DNA of 64,000 nucleotides from Galeopsis tetrahit. Taxonomy: Eukaryota > Streptophyta > Magnoliopsida > Lamiales > Lamiaceae. Shown here piece by piece: positions 21,214 through 31,586 of the stretch. The stretch lies in contig OY776124.1 in NCBI GenBank assembly GCA_963675135.1, positions 14,646,677 through 14,710,676 of the forward strand, written 5' to 3'. The notes beneath the pieces are model-generated. The model made no database searches and was not told the DNA's origin. It saw only the letters and a program-made list of their open reading frames with translations. A program made the position numbers and the translations under genes. The number at the start of each line of letters is the position of its first letter. The stretch's first letter is position 1.

Positions 21214-21225
21214 GCTCTGATACCA
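21214..21225 (-). other. Primer binding site, element B
   Basis: On the - strand TGGTATCAGAGC, two bases inside the LTR end at 21228; initiator-Met-tRNA type. Confidence 0.92.
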
Positions 21226-21227
21226 CT

Positions 21228-22495
21228 TGTTGGTCCCAAGCTGAGTTAATAATATTGAGTAAGCTAGTAAAAGTCTAGAGGGGAGGGGTGAATATACTTT
21301 TAAAAATCTTTCAATATATCAGAATACGTAATGCGAAATTAATCAAAATAACAATGAGCCCAATCAAATTTATACTCAACTTATATTCGTAATTCGAACT
21401 TTTGTATGAACACTCTACTTGTCTTGTTTAGATAAACAATTAAACAGATAGTAAAGTAAATCAACACACAACGATTTTATAGTGGTTCGACAACTTGTCT
21501 ACATCCACTCTCACAACTCCAGTCGTGAAATTTATTAACTCTTCCAATCGAGTATTCTTGTGATTTTAAGTCCCAAGATATAAGACTTCGATCTTATCGA
21601 TAACACTTCCAAGTGCTTCTTCGATCTAACAACTAGCTAAATACAAGTAACTAGCGACTTGAAATAAAAATGTAAAAAGTAAACTTCTCTAAGTCGAGTA
21701 GTAGCCTTCTTCGAATTCTTCACTTGTCTTCTGGCTTGAACTTTCTGAACTTTAACTCTGAGAGTGTATTTGCTTTGAATATCTCTTTGAACGCTTCAAT
21801 TCTCTTGGTAACAGTAGTCTTCAAATGTAGAATACCATGGGGTATTTATAAGCTTCAACTTCAAGAACTTTCTGTTATGTAACTAACTTTTTCTTCAAAA
21901 CTAACTTCTAACTGTTTTCTTTATCCATCCACGCGTTTCTTCAGTTAATTAGTTATTCCTTAACTAACTCTTCAATCCTTATCTTCAATACTCATTTTTG
22001 TAACTAACTTCTGTCTTCTTGTCTTGTCTTGTTGCGCACCTGTCTTGTCTCCAACTTGACTTGTCTTGCGCAGGTCTTCTTCTGTAGACTTCAGCATAGA
22101 ACTAATCTAGTCCTATCATCTAATCCTAACAAGACTATTACATTACTTTAAGCTTTATAAAACAACTTAGTCATCTTAAAAACTATACAATGTTTATATC
22201 AATTACACATGAAAATTATGAGCTTCTATACAATGTTTAATATAACTCAATAACATCCTATAAAATTAATAAAGTATATTTATATTATAAGTTCTTGTCT
22301 TTTGTTATCTTGACAATACTTGTCTTGTGAACTAGTACTTGTCTTGTGAACTCTACTGATCTGTTCAAGATGTCTTCTCTTAACTAGACTAGGTCAGTCA
22401 ATACTTAGAAAATATTCAAGTCTGCTTTTTGGCTTATCAAAACTTATCTCATCTTTTCATCATTTAGGACTTGTCTTAGGATTCATATCCCAACA
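21228..22495 (-). repeat. 5' LTR of element B
   Basis: The partner of 9734-11001, same 1268-bp length. The TATA box in element orientation is at 21843-21850. Its U5 hairpin near 21273-21307 pairs AAAAGTCTA-type arms around a G-rich loop on the + strand (C-rich in element orientation). Confidence 0.95.
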
Positions 22496-22500
22496 TGTTT

Positions 22501-24739
22501 TATTCACAATAATGGGAAAGAGCAATTGAAAGCTTTTGACAGCAAAGCTGACGAGGGAATATTTGTTGGATATTCACAAATCAGCAAAGCTTATAGAGTC
22601 TACAATTGTAAAACCCTTGTTGTGGAAGAAACACCTCATGTTGTGTTTGATGAATCTATTAATGAGTTCAGGGATAGAAACCTGAATACTGATGAGATGA
22701 CACAAAGAACAATCAGATTGAGGCTTCAAAGCAAGGAAACAGTGTTTGTAGATGTTGCCCAGCCTGAACTCCATGAAAATCAGAAACTAGACAACCTACT
22801 TGATGGAAATCAACCAGAGGACAACCAACCTGAAGGAGAAATTGATCTGACTGACTCCATCCTAGTTCAAAACCAGGTAACAACTACCAATGAAGAAGCA
22901 GGCAATGCTGAGGTAGTAAATGGATCCAATATTCAAGGGGGAACCAATGAAAATGTCAACTTATCTGACAATGAGGACAATACCCCTGAATATGATCCTG
23001 AACTTGATCCTTCAATAAACTTTCCTGAATTTAATGAATCTAGTGATCCAACCTCAGAAGGGTACAATTCTTCTGAAGGGATCAGGTCTAGAAGGACTTG
23101 GTTGCATGACCACCCAACTAGCCTGATACTTGGTAATCCAAGTGATGGGATCAAAACTAGAAGATTTCATGGAGAAAGTGCTTTGTTTTGTTGTTTTCTT
23201 TCAGAACAGGAACCAGAGGACATTGAGGAAGCACTACAAGACACCAACTGGATTATTGCCATGCAAGAAGAGCTGAACCAGTTCACCAGGAATGAAGTGT
23301 GGGAACTGGTGGAAAGGCCAACTCATCAAGATGTCATAGGAACCAAATGGGTGTTCAAAAATAAGAAAAATGAAAATGACATCATTTTGAGAAACAAAGC
23401 AAGACTGGTGGCCAAAGGATACTGTCAATCTGAAGGGATTGATTATGATGAGACATTTGCACCAGTGGCCAGACTTGAGGCAATCAGACTCTTTCTAGCA
23501 TATGCAGCTCACATGAGATTCAAAGTATATCAAATGGATGTGAAGAGTGCATTTCTCAATGGAGTACTGAAAGAAAAAGTGTATGTTGAACAGCCCCTAG
23601 GCTTTGAAGAAGGAGATAAGGTGTACAGATTGAAGAAAGCCCTCTATGGCTTAAAGCAAGCTCCGAGAGCTTGGTATGACACCTTATCACAGTTTCTTCT
23701 AGATCATGGTTTTGTCAAAGGCACTGTTGACAGAACCTTGTTCAGAATCTGTGAAGGAGATGATATTTTGTTAGTCCAAATCTATGTGGATGACATTATA
23801 TTTGGATCTCCAAATGAGAAACTGTGTGAGAAATTCTCTAAACTCATGCAAAGCAAATTTGAGATGTCCATGATGGGACTGTTGAATTTCTTTCTAGGAC
23901 TTCAAGTCTCTCAATCAAAGAATGGAATATTCATCAACCAGGCCAAGTATACAAGGGACATGATCAAGAAATTTGGATGTGCTTCAAGCAAACCTGTTAG
24001 AATTCCCATGAATACTAACTGGAAGATGGATTCTGATGAAAGTGGAGTATCTACCAACTCCACTGAATACAGAGGCATCATTGGATCTCTACTCTATCTC
24101 ACTGCAAGCAGGCCTGACATCACATTTGCAGTTGGAGTATGTGCCAGATTTCAAGCAAATCCAAAGAAGAGTCATCTTGAAGCTGCCAAGAGGATTCTAA
24201 GATATCTCAAGGGAACTGAGAATCTTGGGCTATGGTATCCAGCAGATAATAACATTGAGCTCACTGGATACTCAGATGCAGATTATGGAGGATGTAGAAT
24301 TGACAGAAAATCCACCTCAGGAACATGTCAATTTTTGGGCAGCAAGCTGATCTCATGGTTTTCAAAGAAACAGAATACAGTTGCCACATCAACAACTGAA
24401 GCAGAATATGTAGCAGCTGGAAGTTGCTGTGCTCAGATACTTTGGCTCACACAGCAACTCAGAGATTACAAAGTCATCACAAATGAAGTTCCCATATTCT
24501 GTGATAACAATAGTGCAATTGCTATTTCACAGAATCCAGTGCTCCACACCAGATGCAAACATGTTGATATCAAGCATCATTTCATTAGGGATCATGTGGA
24601 AAAGAAAGATATCAAGCTTGTCAAAATCCACACTGATAAGCAAAAAGCTGATATCTTAACTAAGTCATTAGCTGAAGCAAGGTTCTTGGAACTTTCAGCT
24701 GAATTGGGCTTACTTGATCCAGGGAAGATGGAAAAATGA
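22501..24739 (+). CDS. pol: integrase C-terminus, reverse transcriptase and RNase H of element A
   Basis: An open frame of more than 730 residues continues the A pol frame after the insertion site of B. It begins with the integrase tail (GIFVGYSQISKAYRVYN, ETPHVVFDE), then an acidic linker. RT starts near residue 240: AMQEELNQF, WVFKNKKNENDIILRNKARL, DETFAPVARLEAIR, AFLNG, LYGLKQAPRAWYD and YVDDIIFGSPN near residue 420. RNase H shows GYSDADYGG, RKSTSG and TTEAEYVA near 585-640, ending ELGLLDPGKMEK. All key motifs are intact, so this is the best-preserved RT in the window, though it is cut off from its integrase by element B. Confidence 0.92.
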
Positions 24740-25402
24740 AGGAAGGGAGCTCATATGAAGTGGGAAGTTCACTAAGTTGAACTTCAGCAAGGTTGACCAA
24801 CCTCACTGAAGCTGTCTGCCAAAAAGGGAAACTCAGTGGAGTTGTCCTTATAGTATTCAACAATGTTGGTCAGGAGATTTGTCCTAGTGGGACCCAGTCA
24901 GCAACATTGGGACCCACTCAGGCATGTTGGTCAGTCATTTTGACCAAAACAGAAGTCAAAACACATCAGGATGTTTGTCCAAGGTAATAGGGTGGTAATT
25001 GCTATTTTTAGCATTGATTGGACATTTAAAAGAATTCTTGAGCTAAGAGTAGGCCATTTTAGGATGGCGTGTGATATTAAGGTTTTTGCCCCCAAAATGG
25101 CAAATCAGCATTTAATGCAAAAATCTCCTTTAAGATTGCATTAATTACTGTGCCATCATCAAAGTCATTGATTAACCTTAAACCTTCATATAACCGTTTC
25201 ACAGCCCACGACCCCACTTTATCCATTTGGTTTTATGATTTGTCCACCCTCAAAAGCTATTAACCAACGGTTAATAAATTCTCCACATATAAAAACTCTT
25301 CGTTTTTACCCTCCTTTTCTCACGCACACATATTTTCAAACCCTTAAGCAATTTTTTCAAAACCTTCCAACTCTCCATTCTTTCTCATATCAGAAAATTT
25401 CC
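24740..25402 (+). other. Spacer between RNase H and aORF1, element A
   Basis: No credible gene. TATAAAAA at 25288-25295 lies about 115 bp upstream of the aORF1 ATG, a promoter-like spacing. Confidence 0.45.
25288..25295 (+). promoter_or_regulatory. Possible internal TATA box for aORF1, element A
   Basis: TATAAAAA is followed by a pyrimidine-rich stretch (CTTCGTTTTTACCCTCC) and an ATG in good context (CCATGG) at 25403. The layout would suit an internal promoter giving a subgenomic transcript; sequence evidence only. Confidence 0.35.
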
Positions 25403-26392
25403 ATGGCTCCCAAACTCAAAAGAGAAGAATTAGTAAACTTCAATGATCCATCTCTGGACATTGATTTTAATTATCTGAGCAACATCAATTCTCTTTGGTT
25501 CGAAAAACTTGTGGCTTTTGACAGCCCTGATGAGGAAGTTCATCCAGTCCTCCAATGGCTTAGGGAGGCAAGGCTCGAAAAATTCTTAGGCACCAAGCCT
25601 GATTCTTGCCTCAACCCATTCATGGCTGAGTTCTTTGCCCATCTAAGATGGAAGGGCAAGAAAGGTGATGTGTTCACCAAGTTGACATATGCAGAAGAGG
25701 ATGAAGAAGAAGAGAGTCAACACACCATCATCTTCACTTCTGAGGATCTTGATGCTAGCTTTGGGCTACCCTCTGAAGGACTGAATCCTGAGTTATACAG
25801 AGAAGGAGAGGAACAGGAGTTTTCAAACCCTTGGATGAAGGTGCCCAGGAAGCTGGTAGGTGCTCAAAACAAGAAAACTTTGAAACCTCTATATGAGCAC
25901 TTGTTTGATGTAGTGGTGAAAAGCTTGCTAAGTCATTCTGGGAGTGTTGAGCAAATTAGCTTGCCTAAATTGAGAGTAATGGCTGCTGTAATTGACTCTG
26001 CTGAGAGAAGAGTCAAATTTGATTGGAAAACTTTCATTCTTGAAAAGAGGATGAATGAGAAGTTTAAATTCAAGGAGATGAAGCACCACAAGGTTGTGGT
26101 GGAAGGAAAGCTTCAATACTGCACAAGAGCAAGCTTGCTCTTGGAAATATTTGCTCATTATACCCACCTGCAACTCAAACCAAAGCCATTCCCAGCCCTC
26201 AAGATTATGTTCAGAAAGCTGTCCTCTAAGACAGAAAAGAGGAAACAAGGGGCAGTAGCAAAGCAAGCACTCACAGTTGCAAAGGTTACTAGATCCTCTC
26301 CAAGAAAGAGGAAGGCTCAGACAGAGAAATCTCAGCCAATGATAAAGAAAATGAAGCAGATTCTCAGTGAATCTTCACCAGAAAGTCAGTAA
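25403..26392 (+). CDS. additional ORF 1 (env-like region), element A
   Basis: The ATG at 25403 is preferred over upstream in-frame starts because of the CCATGG context and because the protein becomes ordered there (MAPKLKREELVNF). 329 residues. A globular N-terminal domain with an acidic loop (EEDEEEE) is followed by KLRVMAAVIDSAERRVKFDW, which corresponds to KARVMAVIHDGITEGNW in element B. The C-terminus is basic (SSPRKRKAQ, KKMKQ). The stop lies next to an A7 run, and the next long frame overlaps by 26 nt, so A aORF1 and aORF2 probably were one ORF broken by a one-base indel. No membrane segment is seen. Confidence 0.72.
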   Translation: MAPKLKREELVNFNDPSLDIDFNYLSNINSLWFEKLVAFDSPDEEVHPVLQWLREARLEKFLGTKPDSCLNPFMAEFFAHLRWKGKKGDVFTKLTYAEEDEEEESQHTIIFTSEDLDASFGLPSEGLNPELYREGEEQEFSNPWMKVPRKLVGAQNKKTLKPLYEHLFDVVVKSLLSHSGSVEQISLPKLRVMAAVIDSAERRVKFDWKTFILEKRMNEKFKFKEMKHHKVVVEGKLQYCTRASLLLEIFAHYTHLQLKPKPFPALKIMFRKLSSKTEKRKQGAVAKQALTVAKVTRSSPRKRKAQTEKSQPMIKKMKQILSESSPESQ

Positions 26393-29300
26393 AAAAAGTG
26401 GAGGTGCCACTTCTGAGGAGATTGACAAAGTTGAGAAAGAAGGAGTCAACCCCCCTGAAGAAAGTGAAGAGCTCAGAGAGATTGTCCCTCTCCAGCCTGA
26501 ATCTGTAACTGAGTATAGAGACCTTGATAAGCCAACAAGGTCTGAAAGAAGGAGAAGGATAATTAAGACTTCTGAGAAGCAGAAGTTAATGGAGGAGGAG
26601 AAACAAAGAAAAGAATTTTTCAAGGAGATAAGACAAGCCAGTAGGTCTAACTCCAAATCAAGGTCAAAATCTAAAAGCCCTGGAGCCAACTCTCCTGATA
26701 TTCAATCTCAAAGAATATCACCATCCCATGATGAGCAACAGCCTGAAGAAGAGGAGTGCAAGACTCCTGAAGATGCCCCCATTGTGGCCAAGAAGGTCTA
26801 TTCTCCTGAAGGTGCTTCTAACAGGACAGGCATTGATGTATTGGCTGACCTAGCTGATATTGAAGATAGGCCATTCTACCCCCTTGATCCCAGACTTCTC
26901 TCCTACACCAAACTTCTTGAATCTGCTCTTCAAGAAGGTGATCAATTTACTCTCCCACCCATTCAAGCCATTCCAATAACCTCCTCAGGAACATTGCTCT
27001 CTAAAGCACCTGAGTCCCAAATTGTTTTAAGTTCCTCTGAACCCAATCCATCTGAACCCAACCCATCTGAACCCCAGTCCAACCTTCCTGAACCCAACCT
27101 TTCTGAATCACAGCTTACCATTCCTAAAGCCCAATCCAACCCCCCTGATTCTCAAGACAACTCTTCTGATGATGATGGAGAAGAATATACTTATGAGGGG
27201 ATGCTAAGGCAGATTGCCAAGGCTAATGTTGATGAGCTTTATCCTAGTTTAAAGGAGTTTCCAAGGTTGCAGCAACAATTCTATGATCTCAGAGCCCTTG
27301 TGGAGATCAAAGATAGAACTATTGTGGAGATAGCTCAGGCTATCAAGGATAAAGGTGCCAGCTGGTGGCAGGTGGAGGAGAACAGGCTTTTACACTTTGC
27401 AAATGTGAAGAAAATAAGTGTACTGACTACTGAAGCCTTGTTCTGCACAATTGTATCTGAGAAAGTGTTTGCTGAAAGAGAAAGAATAGCAAAGGGGATC
27501 AAACACCCTGACAGCACCTCAGATGATGATAATGATGATGATGATGATGATGACAACACCAACCCCAACCCTCCTGGATTAAACTCTGCTCAGGTACATT
27601 ACTTGACCTACTCTTCAATTAAGGACTCTGATAAGTCAGAGGAGTTGACCAAGAGTGGTGACTCAGTCCAAGATACATTGGCCAAGGATGGTTCTTCTGA
27701 GCCTGAGGCAAAGCTTGACAATGTTGAGACTTCCATAGGAGAAGCTGGTTTGACTAAAGCCTCATCAATGTTAGGACAGTTGGACATTGACCAGCCTTTA
27801 GTCATTCAGGATGACTCAGTGGACTTGGGATGCCCAAGCACTGTGATCTCCCAACAACTGCCCTCTGTGGATCCTGTTGAGGATATGGAGGTGTCAGGAT
27901 TAGGACAAGAAGGAGTTGAAAAGGATGATAGTATTGAAAAATCAGAGGGAGGAGGTGGTGATTGTGTGATTACTGGTAGTAAGAGTGCACCACAAATAGA
28001 GGGAGATGAAGTTGAAATATTGGGTGCAGCCCAATATGAGAGTCATGCTATTCTTCAAGTCAAATCTGAACTTGATGAATCCCTTGGTGAAAGGAGGCCT
28101 GATTCTCCAGTGAATGTGAGTCCATCATCAATAAATGAAGAAAAGAATTTAGTTGAAAATGAGAGAGAAGGTGCTGATGTATCAAATCTTATGGGAGATG
28201 AAAAGAAAGAGGGTGTTGAGGGTGATTTAACTAACACTTTGAGTTTTGCAGATTCAGTTGCTGTCACTATAGAACAAATTTTTGCAGATGCTTCCCTCAC
28301 AGATATTCCAGTTGATGCTGATATTGATCTTGAAGCAATCTCAGCAAATGTGTCCACTCTGAACAAAATCTACTTTGAGCAAGCCAATGCCACTGAGGCT
28401 GGATTGCAAATAGCTACACAGACTGCATCCTCCATTGAGGAGCAATCAGAGAAGTTGGACACATTGGTCAGAGAAGTTGGGAAAGCACATGCTGCAACTA
28501 TTGACACCCTTGATGGCCAAGGAAAAACTCTAGCCTTTGTGGAGATGAGGCTCACTGGCTCAGAAGAAGTGGTTTTGCCAACCTTGGATGCCAGAATTAG
28601 TGGTGTTGAGACTGGACTGCAAACAGTTTCAACAGAAGTTACCAAGGCCAAGGATGCAATGGCAAAATTCACAAAAAATGTGAAAAAGGAGCAGCAAGGT
28701 TTAAAGAATCTCTACAAGCACAATGTTTTGGCACTAAAAAGGACAATTAAGGATGCCTTGAGGCAGAGGACAGCAGCCCAGAGGAGGAAAGCTGAGGAGC
28801 TAAAAGCTGCAATGGTGAAGGAGGCTGCTGAAAAGTTCACAGTGGAACTTATGGCCAAGGTCTCTAATCAAGTTGTGTCCAACCTCACTGAACAACTGCA
28901 AGCCAAACTTGATCAATCCTTGAAGGCCACACTTGATGCTATTGTTGCTCAGAAAATGAAGCCAGTCCATGCCTTTCTGAGTATGGCTGATGACAGGATG
29001 CAGAACATTCATGATGAGAATGTTTATTTGCTGCAAGAACTGAAGTCTCTCACTCATTCTCATTCCCATCTCTCTGTCACTATAAGTGACTTGAAGCCCC
29101 AATGTTTTGATAATGCCAAAAAGGGGGAAAGAGAGAGAGCTAGGGCAAAGGGAACCTTGAAGATAGGTGAATCCAAGGGAAAGGAAAAGGTCCTTGAGGA
29201 TGAAGAGGAGGAAGAAGAAGACATTGGGAAAGGCAAAGGCCCAATGAACATTGAAGATCTCACTGAAGAAGAGCAAATTCAGATTGCAGTAAAGGAATCC

Positions 29301-30242
29301 ATGGCTTCTGCAATGGAAAGTCAGGCTAGAAGGCAACAGAGACCTGGTGGTGAATCTGCAGGCCTTGACCCCAAGGAGAAGATTGCTGAAGTAAGGGGGA
29401 AGGTGACCAGAGCCTCTGAAAGAAAAAGAAAGGAACAAGCCTTTACTGAATTCCCAACCAGCCTGACCCTACCATCTGAGTTTCAATCTGAAGAAACAAC
29501 TCAACCAAGGAAGTCAAAGAGGCTGAAGAAAGCAGCCAGGTTGCCTGAAATTCAAGAGGAAGAAGATGAAGAAAAAGAACAGGACACAGAGCCTGAAGTC
29601 AGAATGCCCAAACTTGCTGATGATCCTTCAAAGCTGTTTGAAGAAGGATTTGGAAAGGATCCTGAAACTCAGGAAAAGCTGGTTCTTCAGAGAGCAAAGG
29701 AGAAGATGGAACAGTTGGTTGAGGCCAACAAGGCAAGGGATGAAAGAAGGGCCAACTTCAAAGCTCCAAGAAGGAGGAGAGCTTCATACACAAGGTTAAA
29801 GCCTCAGATGCTGCAAAGATGGGACACTCAGTTCCCTCACCATGATAAGTGGGTGCCAATCTCACTGAATGATGCATGGGAGGAGGCCAAAAGAAGTTTT
29901 GTGTATGACTTCTATGTCATTGGCAAGTGGCTGGGTGAAGATGTTGAAGAGGTATTTGTACAATTCATGCTTGAAAATCACAGGGAACTATACCAGAAGC
30001 TATTTGCAGCAGCTGATATGGCAAAAATAGAGTTCAAGGCCCCTGGTCCTATTCTGTACATACCTCCCAAGTTCAATGGGAACTTGATTGATGAAGGGAA
30101 GATTCTGGAGGAGTTCATCTCAATCATGAGGATGGAGAAGATGAAGCCTGGCCCCAAAGGAACCAATCAGGACATTTGGGAGCTGAAGAAGAGGGTCTGG
30201 GCTCAGTATGGAATTGCTCCTCAGGATGATGGAACTCTTTGA
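26367..30242 (+). CDS. additional ORF 2, long coiled-coil protein, element A
   Basis: An open frame of up to 1291 residues, overlapping aORF1 in another frame. Order: charged, Pro/Ser-rich N-terminus with repeated EPNPSEPNPSEP-like units; an acidic Asp run near residue 395; long acidic low-complexity sequence; a coiled coil of about 250 residues near 675-920; a second acidic stretch; basic patches RKSKRLKKAAR near 1060 and PRRRRAS near 1138. The C-terminal globular part of about 130 residues (HDKWVPISLNDAWEEAKRSF, VIGKWLGEDVEE) corresponds in spacing to the C-terminal parts of B aORF2 and the C remnant. No signal peptide or transmembrane segment is visible. Function unknown; a structural or nuclear role fits better than an envelope. 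Confidence 0.72.
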   Translation: MNLHQKVSKKSGGATSEEIDKVEKEGVNPPEESEELREIVPLQPESVTEYRDLDKPTRSERRRRIIKTSEKQKLMEEEKQRKEFFKEIRQASRSNSKSRSKSKSPGANSPDIQSQRISPSHDEQQPEEEECKTPEDAPIVAKKVYSPEGASNRTGIDVLADLADIEDRPFYPLDPRLLSYTKLLESALQEGDQFTLPPIQAIPITSSGTLLSKAPESQIVLSSSEPNPSEPNPSEPQSNLPEPNLSESQLTIPKAQSNPPDSQDNSSDDDGEEYTYEGMLRQIAKANVDELYPSLKEFPRLQQQFYDLRALVEIKDRTIVEIAQAIKDKGASWWQVEENRLLHFANVKKISVLTTEALFCTIVSEKVFAERERIAKGIKHPDSTSDDDNDDDDDDDNTNPNPPGLNSAQVHYLTYSSIKDSDKSEELTKSGDSVQDTLAKDGSSEPEAKLDNVETSIGEAGLTKASSMLGQLDIDQPLVIQDDSVDLGCPSTVISQQLPSVDPVEDMEVSGLGQEGVEKDDSIEKSEGGGGDCVITGSKSAPQIEGDEVEILGAAQYESHAILQVKSELDESLGERRPDSPVNVSPSSINEEKNLVENEREGADVSNLMGDEKKEGVEGDLTNTLSFADSVAVTIEQIFADASLTDIPVDADIDLEAISANVSTLNKIYFEQANATEAGLQIATQTASSIEEQSEKLDTLVREVGKAHAATIDTLDGQGKTLAFVEMRLTGSEEVVLPTLDARISGVETGLQTVSTEVTKAKDAMAKFTKNVKKEQQGLKNLYKHNVLALKRTIKDALRQRTAAQRRKAEELKAAMVKEAAEKFTVELMAKVSNQVVSNLTEQLQAKLDQSLKATLDAIVAQKMKPVHAFLSMADDRMQNIHDENVYLLQELKSLTHSHSHLSVTISDLKPQCFDNAKKGERERARAKGTLKIGESKGKEKVLEDEEEEEEDIGKGKGPMNIEDLTEEEQIQIAVKESMASAMESQARRQQRPGGESAGLDPKEKIAEVRGKVTRASERKRKEQAFTEFPTSLTLPSEFQSEETTQPRKSKRLKKAARLPEIQEEEDEEKEQDTEPEVRMPKLADDPSKLFEEGFGKDPETQEKLVLQRAKEKMEQLVEANKARDERRANFKAPRRRRASYTRLKPQMLQRWDTQFPHHDKWVPISLNDAWEEAKRSFVYDFYVIGKWLGEDVEEVFVQFMLENHRELYQKLFAAADMAKIEFKAPGPILYIPPKFNGNLIDEGKILEEFISIMRMEKMKPGPKGTNQDIWELKKRVWAQYGIAPQDDGTL

Positions 30243-30538
30243 AGCATAAGTTCACTCTTTCCCTTATGATTTTATTGCTTGTTGTTATCTTGTTTTCATC
30301 TGTATCAGTTTAGTGAGTCCGTGATTAATTTTCTGCATTGTAATGACCTATTTTATATATGAAAGGATCACTACGTTTCTATCAGAGATAACAACTCATT
30401 ATCTCAACTAACCTGACATAACCTATGCTTGATTTATTGTGCTAAGAGTTTCTTTCAGGAAAGATGACCAGGTCACTCATCCTGAAGATATAGTCTAGTA
30501 TAAGTCAAGTTCTCTTTGTAATAGGTTTTGGCATCATC

Positions 30539-30552
30539 AAAAAGGGGGAAAT
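30539..30552 (+). other. Polypurine tract of element A
   Basis: AAAAAGGGGGAAAT directly before the LTR TGTTGGG. It is preceded by GTTTTGGCATCATC, shared with elements B and C. Confidence 0.9.
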
Positions 30553-31586
30553 TGTTGGGAAATAAAATGATTTTGATTAAGATACCAAAACCCCTGATTG
30601 ATGATGATCAAATTAGTTGAGATACAGTCTTGAAAAGCATCAGTCTAGTTGTCTTAGGTTAGTTGAGACAGTAAAAATGCTTAAGTCTAAATCTCAGTAA
30701 TGTTGTGAGATTATAGTTCAGGATAGGTGTCCAAAGCCGGAATGTTAGGCAGCTTGTTAAGTGTTAGGACAAGTTTGCTGAATATACAAGACAAGCTGAC
30801 TGAAGTGGACAACATGGCTGAATGATCAAGAATGATAAGACAAAGCTTCATGCATTGATAAGTAATAAATCAAATCAACTGAAGTGCTAATGATCAAGAG
30901 CATTGAATGCTATACTCACAGAAGACATATTTAATGAAGCATTTATTGCCATCAAGCCTGAACTAAGCATTGAAGACTTAGAAGCATTAAAGACTGAAGT
31001 ATTGAATGAATGTTGGAACATTCTAGTTTGCAGCAGGAATGTTCAGGGGAGTTGTCCCATCTGACCGTTGGTTGAGTGTAGAGTCTGCCACAAATCAACC
31101 TTGGGAAATGTGCAAATTTGGAAGCTGACACAAGTCATCTCAGCCGCATTTTTCAAAAGTCAACACATTCACTCAAACAACCATTGAAGAAGCTTTTACA
31201 CAGTGGATAAAAGGATGTCAAGCTTCACAACCGTTTCAATGGTGCTGCAAATAGACAAGTTTGAAATGCTATCTCTCCAACGGATAGTTGATCAAATTTG
31301 CCTATAAATTCAGAAGTGATCAAAGGATTCAAGCATCCAACTACTTGCTATCAAACTATCATCAAGCAATCAAAGGAAACCAAAGCTGTTCTTAAGAATC
31401 CCAAGTTTCCTGATCACTTCAATTAGCTAAGCCAATTCTTGTAATATCCCAAGCTTAGCATTGAGATATCCTAAGTCTTTACACTGTTCTTATTGTAAAG
31501 GATATCTCTACTAGTTGGAACCAAACCTCAAACCCTTACCTCATTTAGTAAAGGAGTGTTTGTTGTAGAAGTGAGAAGTTAAGGAC
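30553..31586 (+). repeat. 3' LTR of element A, first part
   Basis: Matches 4337-5370 with about ten substitutions and starts with an intact TG. It stops at GGAC where the gypsy element begins. Confidence 0.93.

Larger units (their letters stand above)
9734..22495 (-). mobile_element. Ty1/copia Sirevirus-type retrotransposon B, complete, nested in A
   Basis: The LTRs are of equal length (9734-11001 and 21228-22495, 1268 bp each) with about 23 differences. A perfect 5-bp target duplication TGTTT flanks it (9729-9733 and 22496-22500), and the reading frame of element A continues across the empty site. Order on the - strand is LTR, primer site, gag, protease, deleted integrase, RT, RNase H, two aORFs, polypurine tract, LTR. 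Confidence 0.95.
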
